DNA of 64,000 nt from Piezodorus guildinii (GCA_023052935.1 CM041293.1:172785600-172849599), one strand, 5' to 3'. Shown: positions 1 through 11,643, numbered from the stretch's first letter. The notes: generated from the letters alone by a model not told the origin. Program-made: numbers and translations.

Positions 1-883
1 TTATAATAGTAATTGATATAATACAAATTCCTGATTCCTGAACACTTTTTAGTTTTTATTTCATCTTTAAATATAAACGAGTTATGACAACAAAATATAT
101 ATAACCAGGTAAATATCTTTACTTATAAACATTACTATGCATCTGAAAGCCAAATCATAGACTAAGTGGAGAATTGATGACCAGCAGTAAATCCTAAAGT
201 TCTTAAGAGCTTCCAGTAATATTTTCATGGACATCGGCTTAGCTCGCAACTCCTACTCCTTACTACTTAAGCCTTTATCCTCCTAGGGCCGGTCACGATT
301 ATGACGGAAACCAAGGAAATTCCGAAATGGCTATAAATATGGACGGAGGAGTTCCCACGGAAGTGTGCGAGTAAACAGATCGTCTTTAGAGGAGGAGGTA
401 ATTGCAGCTGGCACGAGGCCAGGGAATACTGAGTCAATATGCTCGCTTTACGGCTTGTCGTATAGATAAAACAACAATATCCTCCAGCGCCGATATGAAA
501 ATATATATTTATGGTTTCACTAAACATGAAAAACGGTCAGAAACCCTCATTATGTATAAGGTTCCTGATCTAAATATATTTTTAAAAATACTTGCAAGAA
601 CTAATAACCGTACCGGAAAGAAAAAAAAACGACAAACCGTAAAAATCGATCAGTTCTGTAGCCATAGTAATAAAGATGCAATGTATTGGGTTGTAAAATA
701 AATTAGCTGCAGCGTTTTTCAATATTTCAAGTTAATCCTCTCAATAAAATCATGTTTACTTGGTCAATAATGTTAACTTATTCTAAAAAGAATTAATTCA
801 GGTGTTTTTATGCAACCGAGATTCCTTTGCTCTAAATAGAAGAGAAAAAATTCCTTTTGAGCATTTTATGATTTATTATTTCA
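1..883. other. unassigned AT-rich sequence
   Basis: I recognise no gene or repeat here. A 99-codon frame on the plus strand (402-701) and an 86-codon frame on the minus strand overlap, show no known motif, and look like chance frames. The stretch runs up to the LINE remnant that starts near 884. Confidence 0.4.
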
Positions 884-1316
884 GCAAAGTGCAACCTTCT
901 AAACTCTCCAGTGGCCTCATCTCTCTTCGGACCAAATATTTTACGCAGTACCTTATTCTCGATAACCTTAAGCCGTTGTTCATCCTTCAAAGTAAGCGGC
1001 CACGTTTCGCATCCGTAAAGAACCGTTGGAAGAATAATAGTTTTATAAATTCTAATCTTTAAATTTTTAGATAGAAGCCGCGAACTAAGTAACTTAGCAA
1101 CTGAATAATAACACGCATTACCCACCTTTAACCGGGACTTTATTTCTTCCTGGATTTCATTTTTTCTAGTTATAATTGAACCTAAATACTTGAATTTCTC
1201 TACGTGTTCAAAAGTATACCCTGATACATCAATATCACCAAAATCGACACCGTTTCTGCTACTAATCATATATTTCGTCTTATCGGTATTTAATTCGAGT
1301 CCTATTTCTTTACCGG
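884..1316 (-). pseudogene. RTE-like LINE fragment, post-RT region
   Basis: This is the region just downstream of the reverse transcriptase catalytic core of a non-LTR retrotransposon. On the minus strand it reads DKTKYMISSRNG, then FKYLGSIITRKNEIQEEIKS, then the LINE-typical YGCETWPLT, LRKIFGPKRDEATGEFRRLH. It is the same family as the copies at 23,560-24,175 and 34,905-35,867, which extend it on either side. The open frame here is about 145 codons; the intact protein would be many hundreds. Both ends are truncated, so it is a dead fragment. I call it RTE-like because sister copies end in trinucleotide repeats rather than poly(A); the clade is inferred. Confidence 0.85.
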
Positions 1317-2059
1317 TACCCTCTCCAGATACTTTCGTGATCTCTTACAATACCTCGCTCTCACAAATTTTCACCTACCTCTTCTCTCACTGTGTAGCGC
1401 GGCCTTAATTAAAAAATGAGGCAAGCTTGGAGTACCTAGTTACCAAAAAAGGCGCTAGATATCGCTCGTCAGAGAGACATATCCCACAGGATTTAGACGC
1501 TAGTCTAATTTCGCTATTTAGTCATCATTATGAGTAGATGTCGCTAGTATCAAAACATCAGTATACAGGCGAATAAATTTTCTCTCTCATTTCATACACT
1601 AAGTAAGGTTGCAGTGACATATGATGTATTGCTACAGCCTGAATCCGTTCGAATCATCATCTACTTATCATGATCTATCAGATTTACACATGGGTTTTCA
1701 TCAATATGTGAACTGCGACATATGATTAGGTAAAAAGCCTAAATTCATAAATACTTAAAGACGGACGCCCGTATGATGGCCAAACACTTACGGGATGATA
1801 ACAGGATCAGATGGGATAGCCGTAGATCGTTAGGAGCAGTGACGAAGCGAAACACGAAGACCTTACTAATGAAGCTACTATATGCCACAGCTGGTCCTCT
1901 CGACTGTATATCGGGATGGATTCAGCATAGTGATTATATAATTATAATCGAATTCAGATGTTAATATGGCACGTACTGCATCAAACATTATACATTTAAA
2001 GTAAAATATTTAACATTAAAAATAATTGTATATAATAAATAATTCTTTGTTTTTCTGTA
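1317..2059. other. unassigned sequence between LINE fragment and SINE-2
   Basis: I recognise no gene or repeat here. A 63-codon plus-strand frame (1773-1964) has no recognisable motif. Confidence 0.35.
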
Positions 2060-2345
2060 GGAAGCGGAGGGGTCTAGTGGATAGAGCACTAGTCTACTGT
2101 TATCCGGGCCCTAGGTTCGGATCCCACCTGTGGCAGAATAATATTTATTTTGTTAATTCAGTCGTGGAGCGACCGTGGGGTATGGAGACCCTCCTGAGGC
2201 AGACCCAGCCTCTATAAAGTGGGTAGCCAAAAATAATTGGGAGAAATACCTGGCGGCTAAGCGCGATCAAGTTATCACCTGACTGCCGTTGGGCAAGAAA
2301 CGGTACGAATCTCTATATGTACTGGTAGAAGAAAACCTTTTATAT
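2060..2345 (+). repeat. SINE-2, tRNA-derived short interspersed element
   Basis: A tRNA-like head carries an A-box-like GGTCTAGTGG at 2071-2080 and a B-box GGTTCGGATCCC at 2114-2125, 43 bp apart as in a tRNA promoter. A roughly 200 bp body follows, with the segment GGAGACCCTCCTG...GCAGACCCAGCCTC. The same head plus body recurs at 61,415-61,680, which shows a dispersed SINE rather than a tRNA gene. RNA polymerase III would transcribe it and a LINE would mobilise it (family knowledge). Confidence 0.8.
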
Positions 2346-2362
2346 AAATAGAAAACCTTCCT

Positions 2363-2566
2363 ATGTTTGTTTGTTTAACGTCACTTTATACTACTACGGC
2401 TAATCGGACGATGCTACAGTGGGAGTCCTAAATTTTGCCTATTCAGGTTTTATTAGGATAGAGATCTTTAACGAGTACCTGACATCGCACAGGCTCGGGA
2501 CCACCTTTTAACGTCCCCGCCGAAGGACGGCATAACTAAGGATTTTTTACTCCCTACTGTTATTAT
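2363..2566 (-). repeat. SINE-1, head-truncated copy
   Basis: The body of the most common SINE here, on the minus strand: tail side GTTTGTTTGTTTAACGTCAC, then CTAATCGGACGATGCTACAG, then CGAAGGACGGCATAACTAAGG. The tRNA-like head is missing, so this copy has no internal promoter. Confidence 0.85.
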
Positions 2567-2805
2567 ATGTAATGCTCCGTACGATAAACTGTGGTGTTTC
2601 TAAGGATCTCGTTGTAAAAATAAATCTCTGTCCATTCCCGTTAAGAACGCTCTAGGCTTTCAGATTTATATCCACTAGCCCACCGATCTCCACATTTCGA
2701 CAGATCTTTTCTTAAAATGTTTTTAATAAAAACACTTCTCAGATTAAAATTCCTTTTTAATTATTGAGGAATACAGTTTTTAAGAAACCTTACTTAAAGT
2801 ACTAT

Positions 2806-3098
2806 GTATGTTTGTTTATTTATTTAGCGTCAAGTTATCCTACTGTGGCAAATCGGACGATGCTACAGTGGGAGTCCTAAATTTTGCCTATTCAGGTTTT
2901 ATTAGGATAGGGATCTTTAACGAGTACCTGACATCGCACAGGCTCGGGACCACCTTTTCACGTCCCCTCTGAAGGACGGCATAACTAAGGATTTTTTACT
3001 CCCATTAAAAAATCTTAGGGCCACACCCGCAGGTTTGAACCCGCGACTATTGGCATAGAAAGCTGTTATGCTAGCTACTCCGCTATGGGTGACCCCCG
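2806..3098 (-). repeat. SINE-1, near full-length copy
   Basis: Complete tail, body and tRNA-like head on the minus strand. The B-box reads GGTTTGAACCC on the plus strand near 3031-3041, and the A-box region lies near 3072-3088. The body keeps the inverted pair AGGATTTTTT / AAAAAATCTT and the hairpin-forming GTCCCCTCTGAAGGACGGC. It lies about 240 bp from a second copy in the same orientation. Confidence 0.9.
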
Positions 3099-3104
3099 AA
3101 AACC

Positions 3105-3497
3105 CGGGGTTATTCGTTAAACACCAGAACCCAATCTATCAATATTTATACCCCATCACTTAGAACTGCTTCCTTTCTCGTTCGCTACTCATTAATTTGG
3201 AATTCTTCACATATCTCTATCCGTAAAACCGTCTCCCTCTCTTCTTTCAAATTACAACTCTTCCAATACCTCCTTGAATCTCAATCTTCCGTTATTTTGT
3301 AAATATATGTACTCCGTAGTATAAATATGTGTGTGCTCCAAGTGTATATAAGTATGCAAAGATATATAGATGTATTAAATCTGTCGTTTTTCATTTTAAA
3401 GTAACTGGACAATAGGCAATGTTTTGTTTTCATTGTTTTTGTTCTAAGGGAGCATAGGCCCAGAATAAAGATTTTTTTTTTTCATTTCATTTCATTA
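3105..3497 (+). pseudogene. CR1/L2-like LINE 3' end
   Basis: Degraded C-terminal coding sequence: segments reading SLRTASFS, WNSSHISIRKTVSLSSFKLQLFQYLLESQSS match the frame at 63,523-64,000 (SFLARSTALWNTLPSNIR, LPSFKSLLFQYLLSLQS). It continues through a 3' UTR ending AGGCCCAGAATAAAG and a (CATTT)n tail at about 3479-3495. A short tandem-repeat tail in place of poly(A) fits the CR1/L2 group. The sequence is 5'-truncated and non-functional. Confidence 0.75.
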
Positions 3498-4598
3498 CTG
3501 AGCCCAAGACCTTTCATGGGTTGCAGTGTTTCAGGGTTCCTCCCTCCCCTCCGTTCTTTCGCTGTATATTCCTTCCCTAATTGTGACCGACAATTTTATA
3601 ACGTACTTTCAGAAATCAACTATCGGTGTCCACAATATATTCACCTGCAATTTAACAACGTACTTTTAAAGCGCTTGTGCGTCCTTTGAATGAAATCGTA
3701 TGACTGATTGAATTAAAACTAAACGATCCGAATGGAAATGAGTCAAAATATTAATTACAGTCTCAATTATTAAATTATTCCTTTTCCAATATTTATTAAT
3801 ATTAAAATAAATAAATAAAACAAATGTTTGGAGATGCCGACGATAGAGTCAGAGGAGCGTGGGCATGGAGGGTCGTCAACCCTCGGCGACCTTGCCACCG
3901 CTGCCATCTGTTGGCAGCTCTATGGAACTACCTCTGCTCTGCCTGCTTCTGCTATCTAGCGGCCAAACCGACAACTAACTCTTAAGTTTAATAATTTATT
4001 TGATTCTTTTATCAATATAATGTTTAATTTAACACGGTTCGTGATAAAACAACCAAAGCATGTGGTTATAATAGAAAATACAATAATAAAAAAATCTTAA
4101 GAGAATTATTCGGTGTTTCAACAACCAAGGTGTACACTAAATGTGGATGTTATCATGAAAAGGGTGAACCAAATTGAATGCGAGATTAATATTAGATATA
4201 AAACACAGTTCTTCGTCATTTTGTTTTAATTGTCTTTGTCTATTTAGCAGCTGATATTTAGTGTTAATCAAATTTTAGAACATATGAAAACACGTAATCC
4301 ACTTTCATAACGCTTATTTTTTCCAACCCTCAGCTATCAGCTGATAAATTGGCAAAGAAAATAAAAATTAGGAAAAAATGTATTTTATATTAAATTTAAA
4401 TCTCACATTAGTTTAAGAACACCCTTTACTAAAAAAAAAAAAAAAAGTCTGACAGTCATAATAATTATCTCCATTTTTATAAATCGAAATAAACGGTATG
4501 TACACAGCAATTTAATGAATCATAGTTATAATACCCTCATTAAGGAAGTATGGTCGACTGTTAAAATTCTTTTAAATTTAACTTTTAAATTCTTCTCA
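3498..4598. other. unassigned sequence with a GC-richer patch
   Basis: I recognise no gene. Positions 3830-3975 are clearly GC-richer than their surroundings and contain no frame I can match. An A-run lies at 4432-4446. Confidence 0.35.
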
Positions 4599-5192
4599 GT
4601 TTAAACTCGGCCATTCAGCAGCTGAGGCCGCTAGAAATATTTGCAAGGCGTTGGGGGAAGGGAGTGTTATTGAACGGACCATTCGCCGTTGGTTTGCTAA
4701 GTTTTCAGCTGGGGATACCGACTTGGAAAACTTGCCCTGAGGAAGACCTCCGTCCGTAATGGACAACGATGTCCTCAAACATACAGTAAAAAGCTCGATA
4801 AATGGGTACGTCATGATCTCACTGAGCGGCAGCAAGACCCCATGTTTCAAAACATACCGTGCAAAAATTGAAAGAACTGGGCTACGAAGTTTTTCCGCAC
4901 CCACCATATTCTCCCGACTTGTCTCCAACAGATTACCACCTGTTCAGGAATTTAGGCAACTTCGTCAAAGGAAAACTATTTGAAAATGATGATCAAGTGA
5001 AAAGTGCGTTTTCAGATTTTGTTTCACTTCAAAGCTCAGAGTTTTTAAGTTTGGGTATATAAAAGTTATCCCGTTGAGAAAAATGTTTAGAAAAAGAAGG
5101 TAAATACTTCGAATAAAATGACCTATTTTTGATATCGTATTTTTAATAAAAATCCTTTACCTTGAAAACGGACATTTCATGTGACACAACCA
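4599..5192 (+). mobile_element. mariner element, 5'-truncated and internally deleted
   Basis: This starts abruptly at the codons for FKLGHSAAEAARNIC and keeps the DLENL...GRPPSVMDNDVLKHTV segment. It then jumps across the missing catalytic middle to KELGYEVFPHPPYSPDLSPTDYHLFRNLGNF, the C-terminal part with the third catalytic Asp of a DD34D mariner. The right terminal inverted repeat (ACGGACATTTCATGTGACAC) is at about 5168-5187. It shares the deletion joint HDLTERQQDPMFQN/IPCK with the copy at 18,957. It cannot encode transposase. Confidence 0.9.
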
Positions 5193-5605
5193 TATATTAA
5201 TTTTATATACTGTTACTATTTACTACTGATCCTAGATACATTATATACTGTTACTATTTACCACAGATCTAGATATATAAACACACATATATACTCTTAT
5301 TATAGAGATGCCAGTTTATTTATAAAGACCATATATTATATATTATCGTCTAGACAATCCAGTATAGAATATATATAGGATAGGTTGGGACACATAGCCA
5401 GAGGAGACTGGGTGTGCCGGGTGCAGCTGCAGTCTCTATCTTTCGGTCTGCATTCCTCTCCACTAGGGTCAAGGGTATATGCAATGACCAATCCTCTTTT
5501 AGAATAACGACAAAGTTATCATAATACCAATCTTAGCCAATAGTATCACTAAGTAAATACTATATCCGCTATGTATACTCAAGCAGTTGTATATAACATG
5601 AAAAA
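5193..5605. other. unassigned AT-rich spacer
   Basis: It contains a short imperfect direct repeat around TATATACTGTTACTATTTACYAC (5205-5270). I recognise no gene or repeat family. Confidence 0.35.
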
Positions 5606-6330
5606 AAAAAAAATTAGTGCGGGCAACACACGACTTTCACTTAACTCCAATGTAAAAAATCGATTAAAGAACTTAAAAATACAGTTAGAGATAAAAATGA
5701 ATGAAACTAATAAACATTTAATTAAATTGTATTTCTATAGAAAAATGTATTTATATTATTATCTAAAACAATCAGTTTGTTTGATCGGTTTTTCATCACT
5801 CTTTATTAACTCTTAAAAGCTTGTGCATAAGATAATATTTTTCTAAAATCTCTAGTTTTCCAACGGTATATTATACATCTTTATTACTGTTCTTATGCCC
5901 AAAAACGAAAAATGTCATTAAAAAATATTTGTGCAATTTTCTCATTTATTTGTAATTCAAATATCATATTTAACCGTTATTTATCGATGCTAACAATAAG
6001 ACATGCTTATTTTGTTTAAATCTACGAAGTTAAATGTAATTTAGGGAAAAAACAATTTAAAATATCGGAATTTAAGCTCTGTCAGACTATTTCAATCAGA
6101 ATGAAACCTACATGAAATTACTAAATTTTACATCGATATAGCGAGTTTAATCAAAATCGTTAGAGCCATTTTTGAGAAAATCATAAAAAGCTGCAAAATG
6201 CATGATGTAAGTGGCTGATTTTAATGAACAACTTTTTGTAACCCCGGGCGTGTAGTTGTTTTAAATATGAAATTTCAGTTTCATAGGACTTATCGTAATA
6301 CAGACACACAGACCCTTCATTCTCTCTTTC
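5606..6330 (+). repeat. Helentron/DINE-like repeat (family A), right end missing
   Basis: The left end GTGCGGGCAACACACGAC plus the subterminal CTTTCACTTAACTCC is followed by the family body (CCAACGGTATATTATACATC, CATCGATATAGCGAGTTTAA, TTCATAGGACTTA). The body stops at the CA-rich internal microsatellite, so the 3' hairpin end is absent. It encodes nothing. Confidence 0.8.
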
Positions 6331-6719
6331 ACCAGACATTCATTTTTTTTTTTTTTTTTTTAATTAAATGTATTAATATACATGCCGTCAATATCTATTT
6401 CATAAAATAAGTATATTGTTATTGTTTCTGTAAATTTCATCGTCAAGTAAGAAGGTTAACAATATACCCATCCGCATAAAGAATGTAAATTATTCCAAGC
6501 TGGTTCTAAACATCCTTCCCCATTTTTCCACCCGCCCCAGGGGAAGCACTTCAATGAAGAGACCTTGTTAATGTCGTTTCTTTTCTTTTCGAGGAGTTGG
6601 TGCACAGGGAGGCGCAGGTGGCGGGATCATTAGGAAACTTGGGGGTGCCAGAATAAATTTCCCATGAATTCTTAAAAAGACAATTTCTTTTTGAGACCAA
6701 TGATAACGGATCTGAGGAC
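6331..6719. other. unassigned sequence
   Basis: A poly(T) run lies at 6345-6361. I recognise nothing else before the LINE remnant at 6720. Confidence 0.3.
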
Positions 6720-7000
6720 TGTCTCATTAATGTTTTTAATGTTCAGAGGTCTGTCCCGTTAGATGTGTACTTTGTAGTGAATTTTGGTGTTCAATGATAG
6801 TTTTGATCGACTGTCAAGCAGCCTGGGATAATAGTCCATATCGCTTGTTCAGCTGTTTCAAGTCTAATGTGGGTCCTCCATGCCAGTCTTTTGTTTAATT
6901 ACGTATCGTAATTCCTCTGAAGTTGAAATAGGTACATCCTTGAAATACACCGCTGGAAATTCAGCATGTTTGAGCGTGAAAACAATGAACACAGTCTTAA
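6720..7000 (-). pseudogene. LINE reverse-transcriptase fragment
   Basis: The minus strand reads a degenerate NKRLAWRTHIRLETAEQAIWTIIPGC, typical of the segment after the YADD motif in Jockey/I-type LINEs (LDKRLTWRTHI). A closely related second fragment lies at 8590-8830. Both are short and contain stops. Confidence 0.65.
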
Positions 7001-7017
7001 CAATAATCGGGAGTCAG

Positions 7018-7049
<32 letters not shown>

Positions 7050-7392
7050 TTTAATTTAGCCTTTATGGGTATGAGTGACTTTTGTATATATTTTTATTAA
7101 TTTTGTATTGTATAATATTTTAATCGATTTTTTTTGTATAATATTTTAATTGATTTTTTTTGTATAATATTTTTATAGATATTGTTTTGTATAATATTTT
7201 TATTGATTTTTTTTTGTATAATATTTTTATTGATTTTGTTTTGTATATATGTATATTGTATTTTTATTATATAAATTTATTGTTTTGTATATATCGTGAG
7301 AATGTAGTACTTTATCACTATTAAAAATGTCCTAAATTGGACTGATTGTAATATTACTTAATAAAGAACTATTTCTCAATTAAAAAAAAAAG
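7018..7392 (+). repeat. minisatellite and poly(A)-ended LINE 3' terminus
   Basis: After a 26 bp T-run, positions 7105-7245 hold about five tandem units of roughly 30 bp built on TTTTTTTGTATAATATTTTTATTGAT. The segment from 7327 (TCCTAAATTGGACTGATTGTAAT, AATAAAGAA, then poly(A)) matches a short insertion at 10,346-10,410. It is therefore probably the 3' UTR end of a poly(A)-tailed LINE family. Confidence 0.6.
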
Positions 7393-7915
7393 AAAAAAGA
7401 AATTCCGCATTGACTCACTACTACTCTAATCGAATTAATTAGTTTGATGGTAAACAAGCTCCAGCTTTTAAAAACTCTTTCATTTTTATATCCTTTAGTA
7501 TTGTTCCTTAAATAAGAAGGAAAGATAGCATAGGCTGTTTAAGGTTCCTGCCTAAGAAGGTATATAGATTCCAGGGAACGTATTTTTATCCGCTAGCGCG
7601 TGCTCCTAGTTGAAAAGGCATCCAGTTTGTACTCAAAGAAGTTTCTCCCTATTGTTTACTAGTGATCAATACATCTTTCTATTAGATACAAATTTCTTTA
7701 TTGACCATACATTATATTATTTTACATACAATTTGGTATGTACAAAATTAAGTTAAACTGATCAATCAATTACAATTAAATGAACAATTGTATAAAATTT
7801 AAGAAATTACTGATGGCCTTTTATTATTTTTTTTTTCATACAAAAACATTGAGAAATAAGTGTCAGAACTGGATTAAAACTGTCCCACTGAATCCTATAA
7901 TAATACCCCACATAC
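7393..7915. other. unassigned sequence
   Basis: I recognise no gene or repeat. The T-rich run at 7826-7841 is the only notable feature. Confidence 0.3.
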
Positions 7916-7919
7916 CTGT

Positions 7920-8300
7920 TGAATAAATCCGATACCTAGGACTCCGAAAAGAAACGATAAACGACAAGATACTGCACGTAGATCCCGTTTACTACAACAC
8001 TTACTAGACAAATGTTCAAAACTTGCGATTTATCACAAAAAGCTCGCATTCAATGCTTACAATCAAAAGTCCTGCGCAAAATCCTAAATACTCCATATTT
8101 CGTTAAGAATAAAATCATCCATAATGGCCAAAATATCCCATTTGCCACACAACTATCCCGAAACAGACAGGGCACTTTTAATTCCAAACTCCCGACCCAA
8201 AAGAATCCCTTGTGAAAAGACGATGGCCTCGAGATCTACTAAATTAAATTGACATTGAAGTGCTACAACTGGGTAGTTTCTTCACAAGACATTATCATGC
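7920..8300 (+). pseudogene. Jockey-like LINE, C-terminal RT fragment
   Basis: In shifting frames it reads RYLGLR, then SQKARIQCLQSKVLRKILNTPYFVKNKIIHNGQNIPF (8012-8215), then the family's 3' UTR signature GACGATGGCCTCGAG...GTGCTACAACTGGGTAGTTTCTTCAC. The same block appears in cleaner form at 52,735-53,440 (WTYGIELWGTTK, LRTIVNAPYYVTNKI). Several frameshifts and a 5' truncation make it a pseudogene. Confidence 0.85.
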
Positions 8301-8589
8301 CCATAAGTGTAAATTAGTCAATTTCCTTGATGTATTTATTATAAGTACACTTATAAATATCTATAAAATGTTTTTTTTTAAATATTTAAAAGCTAAGTTA
8401 AATCAGCGAATCTCCTAGCCCACCACCTTAAAAGCCGCCAGGGTGGATTGGTAGTGGATTTAATTATTAAGGCCGAAAGGTTCATATTTTATGTCAGTCT
8501 GATGTGGAAATTTTTATAATAGTCTACAGCAAATTTTATAATAGTATCTGAAACTGAAAGTTCTAAAGGACCATCGCTCTATCCCGCAT

Positions 8590-8830
8590 GCTCATAAGGA
8601 TTTGATGAGTACTTTGTAGTGGATTATGGCGTTCAAGGATAGTTTTGATCGTTAGTCACGTAGCCTGAATAATAGTCCAAATAGTTTGATTAGCTGTCTC
8701 CAGTCTAATGTGAGTCCTCCAAGTCACTCTTTGGTATAAATAATGCCTCAGATACCGCACTCCTTCTGAATAGCCATGTAGTGATATATATTTAGCATGA
8801 TTAAATACTTTTCTTTTTTTTTTTTTTTTT
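8590..8830 (-). pseudogene. LINE reverse-transcriptase fragment
   Basis: The minus strand reads ISLHGYSEGVRYLRHYLYQRVTWRTHIRLETANQTIWTIIQAT, a GVRYLGL-YLD-RLTW type post-catalytic RT segment closely related to 6720-7000. An A/T homopolymer tract separates it from its upstream part. Confidence 0.7.
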
Positions 8831-9145
8831 TGAGATTTTTTATTAAATGATATAATTTTTTTTTTCAGAAATGGGGTGAAACGTTTCAACAAGGAAATCA
8901 AATAATTTTTATGTATAAAGACGAAAAATAAAAGAAATGGGCAGACTGGAAAAGATACAGAGGACGCAACCTAGCGGCCAGCCTGAGAACCAGCTCCAGG
9001 CTACAAGGTCACCAACCTTCAGCCAGTCACGCCAGAGGATAAACAAATAAATATCATTTTCTCCTAAAAGTATATCAATTAAATATTTTTATGCACGCTT
9101 TTTATACAAAGGTCTTTGAAAATGTGAATTCAAAGTATAAGATAA

Positions 9146-9294
9146 TAGGGGTACTCACTACGTTTGCTATAGCATGCTATTTGTGCTATTGTGCTAAACC
9201 CATCAATTTTATACAGGAAATAACGATAGAAACTCGATGGGTTTAGCAAAATAACACAAATAGCATGCTATAGCAAACGTAGTGAGTACCCCTA
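9146..9294. mobile_element. palindromic MITE, 149 bp
   Basis: The ends TAGGGGTACTCACTACG and CGTAGTGAGTACCCCTA are the start and finish of two 57 bp inverted arms that differ at only two positions, separated by a roughly 31 bp loop. The flanking TA on both sides could be a TA target duplication (Tc1/mariner style) or part of the ends. It has no coding capacity. A transcript would fold into one long hairpin. Confidence 0.9.
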
Positions 9295-9329
9295 ATGAAT
9301 TCCAACTAACTTACAAAATATGTACTCTC

Positions 9330-9890
9330 TTTGGAAAACTCGAATAAATCATGACAAGTCAAAACATGTGTCTTTCGTACTCAGACCGATTTTGTAAAAT
9401 TACTTTGCTAGGACTAACAGTCAACTAAAGGATGACTTGGAACATGAAAAAAAAAAAAACACTCAACCAACGATTGAAAGTACCATCACCAAAACTGAAA
9501 ATTAGACAGAAAATGGATACATACACATACCTACTTAAATACCTATGTATTACTTCTCACAGATTTATGGCTCAGTAAAAAAGGCTCACATACAAAAACT
9601 GCAATCATTTCAATCAAAAAGTTTAGATTCATAAGGACAGTTTCTTGGTACGTGAACAACCAAACCATACATAAGGGCTTACAATAACCAACAGTTGATC
9701 AGCATATACGAACACTTCATTCTCGTTTTCACAGTAAACTGCACGGACACAACATCGACTAATTAACAACATTTCAATAGCTGAAATGGCTGCCATAAGA
9801 AGGCTGAAGAAAAGCTAGATCACAGACAGAATAACCTTAAACTAGATCTTGATACATTTAGACAAAAAAACTATTGTAACATGTAACACA
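9330..9890 (+). pseudogene. Jockey-like LINE, heavily decayed
   Basis: Broken frames read HDKSKHVSFVLRP, a LGLTV-like segment, YGSVKKAHIQKLQSFQSKSL, then a degenerate TKPYI-KGL and ISIYEHFI. These follow in order the Jockey blocks NxSKS-VTF, YLGLxLDRRLTW, YGIELWGSASKSNIQxxQxFQSK, and NxxIHKDLxIPT. Multiple stops and indels are present. Confidence 0.75.
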
Positions 9891-9911
9891 ATTAAATTGG
9901 AGATGTGGAAA

Positions 9912-10790
9912 AAAAAAATCTGGTGCGGGCAACACACGACTTTCACTTACCTCCTTTTTTAAATTCAATGAAAGAATTTTCAAATACAGTTAGAGATAAA
10001 AATACGTGAAACTATTAAAGAATTAATTACATAGAATTTATATAGAAACATGTATTATCTTAAAAAATCTATTATATTATTATCTTAAATAATCAGTTAG
10101 TTTTATCGGTTTTTTATAAACTTTTAAAAGCTTGTGTATGAGATAATATTTATTCTAAAAGCTTTAGCTTTCCAACGGTATATCATACTTGTATATTACT
10201 GCCCTTATGTTCAAAAACAAAAAATTACATTTCTCCTTAAGTTGGGTATCGAATTTATTCAATTTATATATTTATCTGTTTTTCATCAATGGTAACAAGA
10301 TAATGTACTTATTTTTATAGAATCACAAAATTAAGGTACTTAGAAATGTCTGTCTAAATTGGACAGATTGTAATATTGTTCAATAAAGAATTGTTCTAAA
10401 AAAAAAAAAAAACTTTAGAAAAAGATAATTTAAAATATCGGGATTAAAGCCCTGTCAGACCATTTTAATCCGAATGAAAACTACATGATATTAAAGCCCA
10501 TTAAATTTTACATCGATATAGCGAGTTTAATCAAAAGGTAAGCTCATTTTGATGCAAAAGGTTTTGTAATGTCTTGGGCGTATATTTGTCTTAAATATGA
10601 AATTTCAGTTTCATAGGACTTAACATTTCTGCCCGGAAGTTACCACAAACACACACAGACCTTTTTGTGGGACTTGGTTTTTTGGATTTAAGGGACCCTA
10701 AAATGTGTATTTCCGTTGAAAACTAGAATTCGAAAATTTTCACGATCGCAATACTTTCCTTACTATATTTAGTAAGTGAATGTAAAAATG
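9912..10790 (+). repeat. Helentron/DINE-like repeat, full length with insertion
   Basis: Left end TCTGGTGCGGGCAACACACG with subterminal CTTTCACTTACC, body, CA-rich microsatellite, then the right-end hairpin CTTACTATATTTAGTAAG and GTGAATGTAAAAA. Its body is interrupted at 10,346-10,410 by a short poly(A)-ended insertion. Apart from that insertion it matches the 811 bp copy at 40,410-41,220. Confidence 0.85.
10346..10410 (+). mobile_element. short 5'-truncated poly(A) retro-insertion
   Basis: About 65 bp carrying TCTAAATTGGACAGATTGTA, the signal AATAAAG and poly(A). It is inserted in the family-A repeat. The repeat's continuous GGTACTTTAGAAAAAG is split into GGTACTTAGAAA and ACTTTAGAAAAAG, consistent with a duplication of about 9 bp. 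The same 3' terminus occurs at 7327-7392. Confidence 0.75.
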
Positions 10791-11365
10791 GTGCACGAAA
10801 TAAATGACATTCACTTATTTCCTCACCCAATATCAATTAAAGAATTCAATTCCAATTTAAACTTATTTTTTAGATTAATAAAACTATAACACATATCGAT
10901 GGAGAAATTCAGTTAAGATTAAATAATATATATTTTTTTGTATTTTTGTATAAACGTTGTTAGTTAGATAACATATATTATTCTTCTGCTGTGTTCTCTA
11001 AAAGAAAAAAATCGGATTATTTCATTCTCTCAATTTGCTCAAGCTGAAACGGTTAATTACTGCTTAACAAAAAAAAAAATTAAAACTACTTTATAGGTAT
11101 ATGAGAATGATTTAGAAAATTGTATTTAAGCCCTTCAATACATATTACCATAATGAAATGTATATGAAATTGAATCCCATTAGGTATTGAGCAAGACATA
11201 CACACACAGTCCTTATTGCAGGGCTTGGTCATTAGAACAAAGATAATTTTAAGACGTGTATTCTCGTTGAAAACGATAATTCTTATTTATTACAATTACA
11301 ATACTTTTCCTTACAGTATATTTAACACAATACAAGGTCATAACATATATAAAATTTTTAGTTGT
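10791..11365. other. unassigned AT-rich sequence
   Basis: I recognise no gene. Segments around 11,085-11,320 faintly recall family A (AAGACATACACACACAG, GGGCTTGGTCATT, GACGTGTATTCTCGTTGAAAAC) and are probably an old, degraded copy. Confidence 0.4.
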
Positions 11366-11643
11366 TTTTTATTTAACGTCCCTTTAAGCTGCTATAGGCT
11401 AATCGGACGATGCTACAGTGATAGTCCTAAATTTTGCCTATCCAGGGTTAATTAGGATAGGGATCTTTAACGAGTATATAACATCACACAGGCTCGGGAC
11501 CGCCTTTTAACGTCCCCTCCGAAGGACGGCATAACTAAGGATTTTTTATTAACATTAAAAAATCATAGGGCACCTGAGGGTTTGATCCCGGAAAATTTAG
11601 CATAGGAGGCTGTTATGCTAACCACTATGCTACAGGTAACTCC
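11366..11643 (-). repeat. SINE-1, full-length copy
   Basis: Minus-strand SINE-1 with tail (TTTATTTAACGTC), body and tRNA-like head. The B-box is degenerate (GGTTTGATCCC on the plus strand near 11,578). The A-box end is ATGCTAACCACTATGCTAC. Confidence 0.85.

Noticed and set aside
2060..2130. Possible genuine tRNA gene
   Set aside because: The same head continues into a shared 200 bp body here and at 61,415, so it is a SINE.
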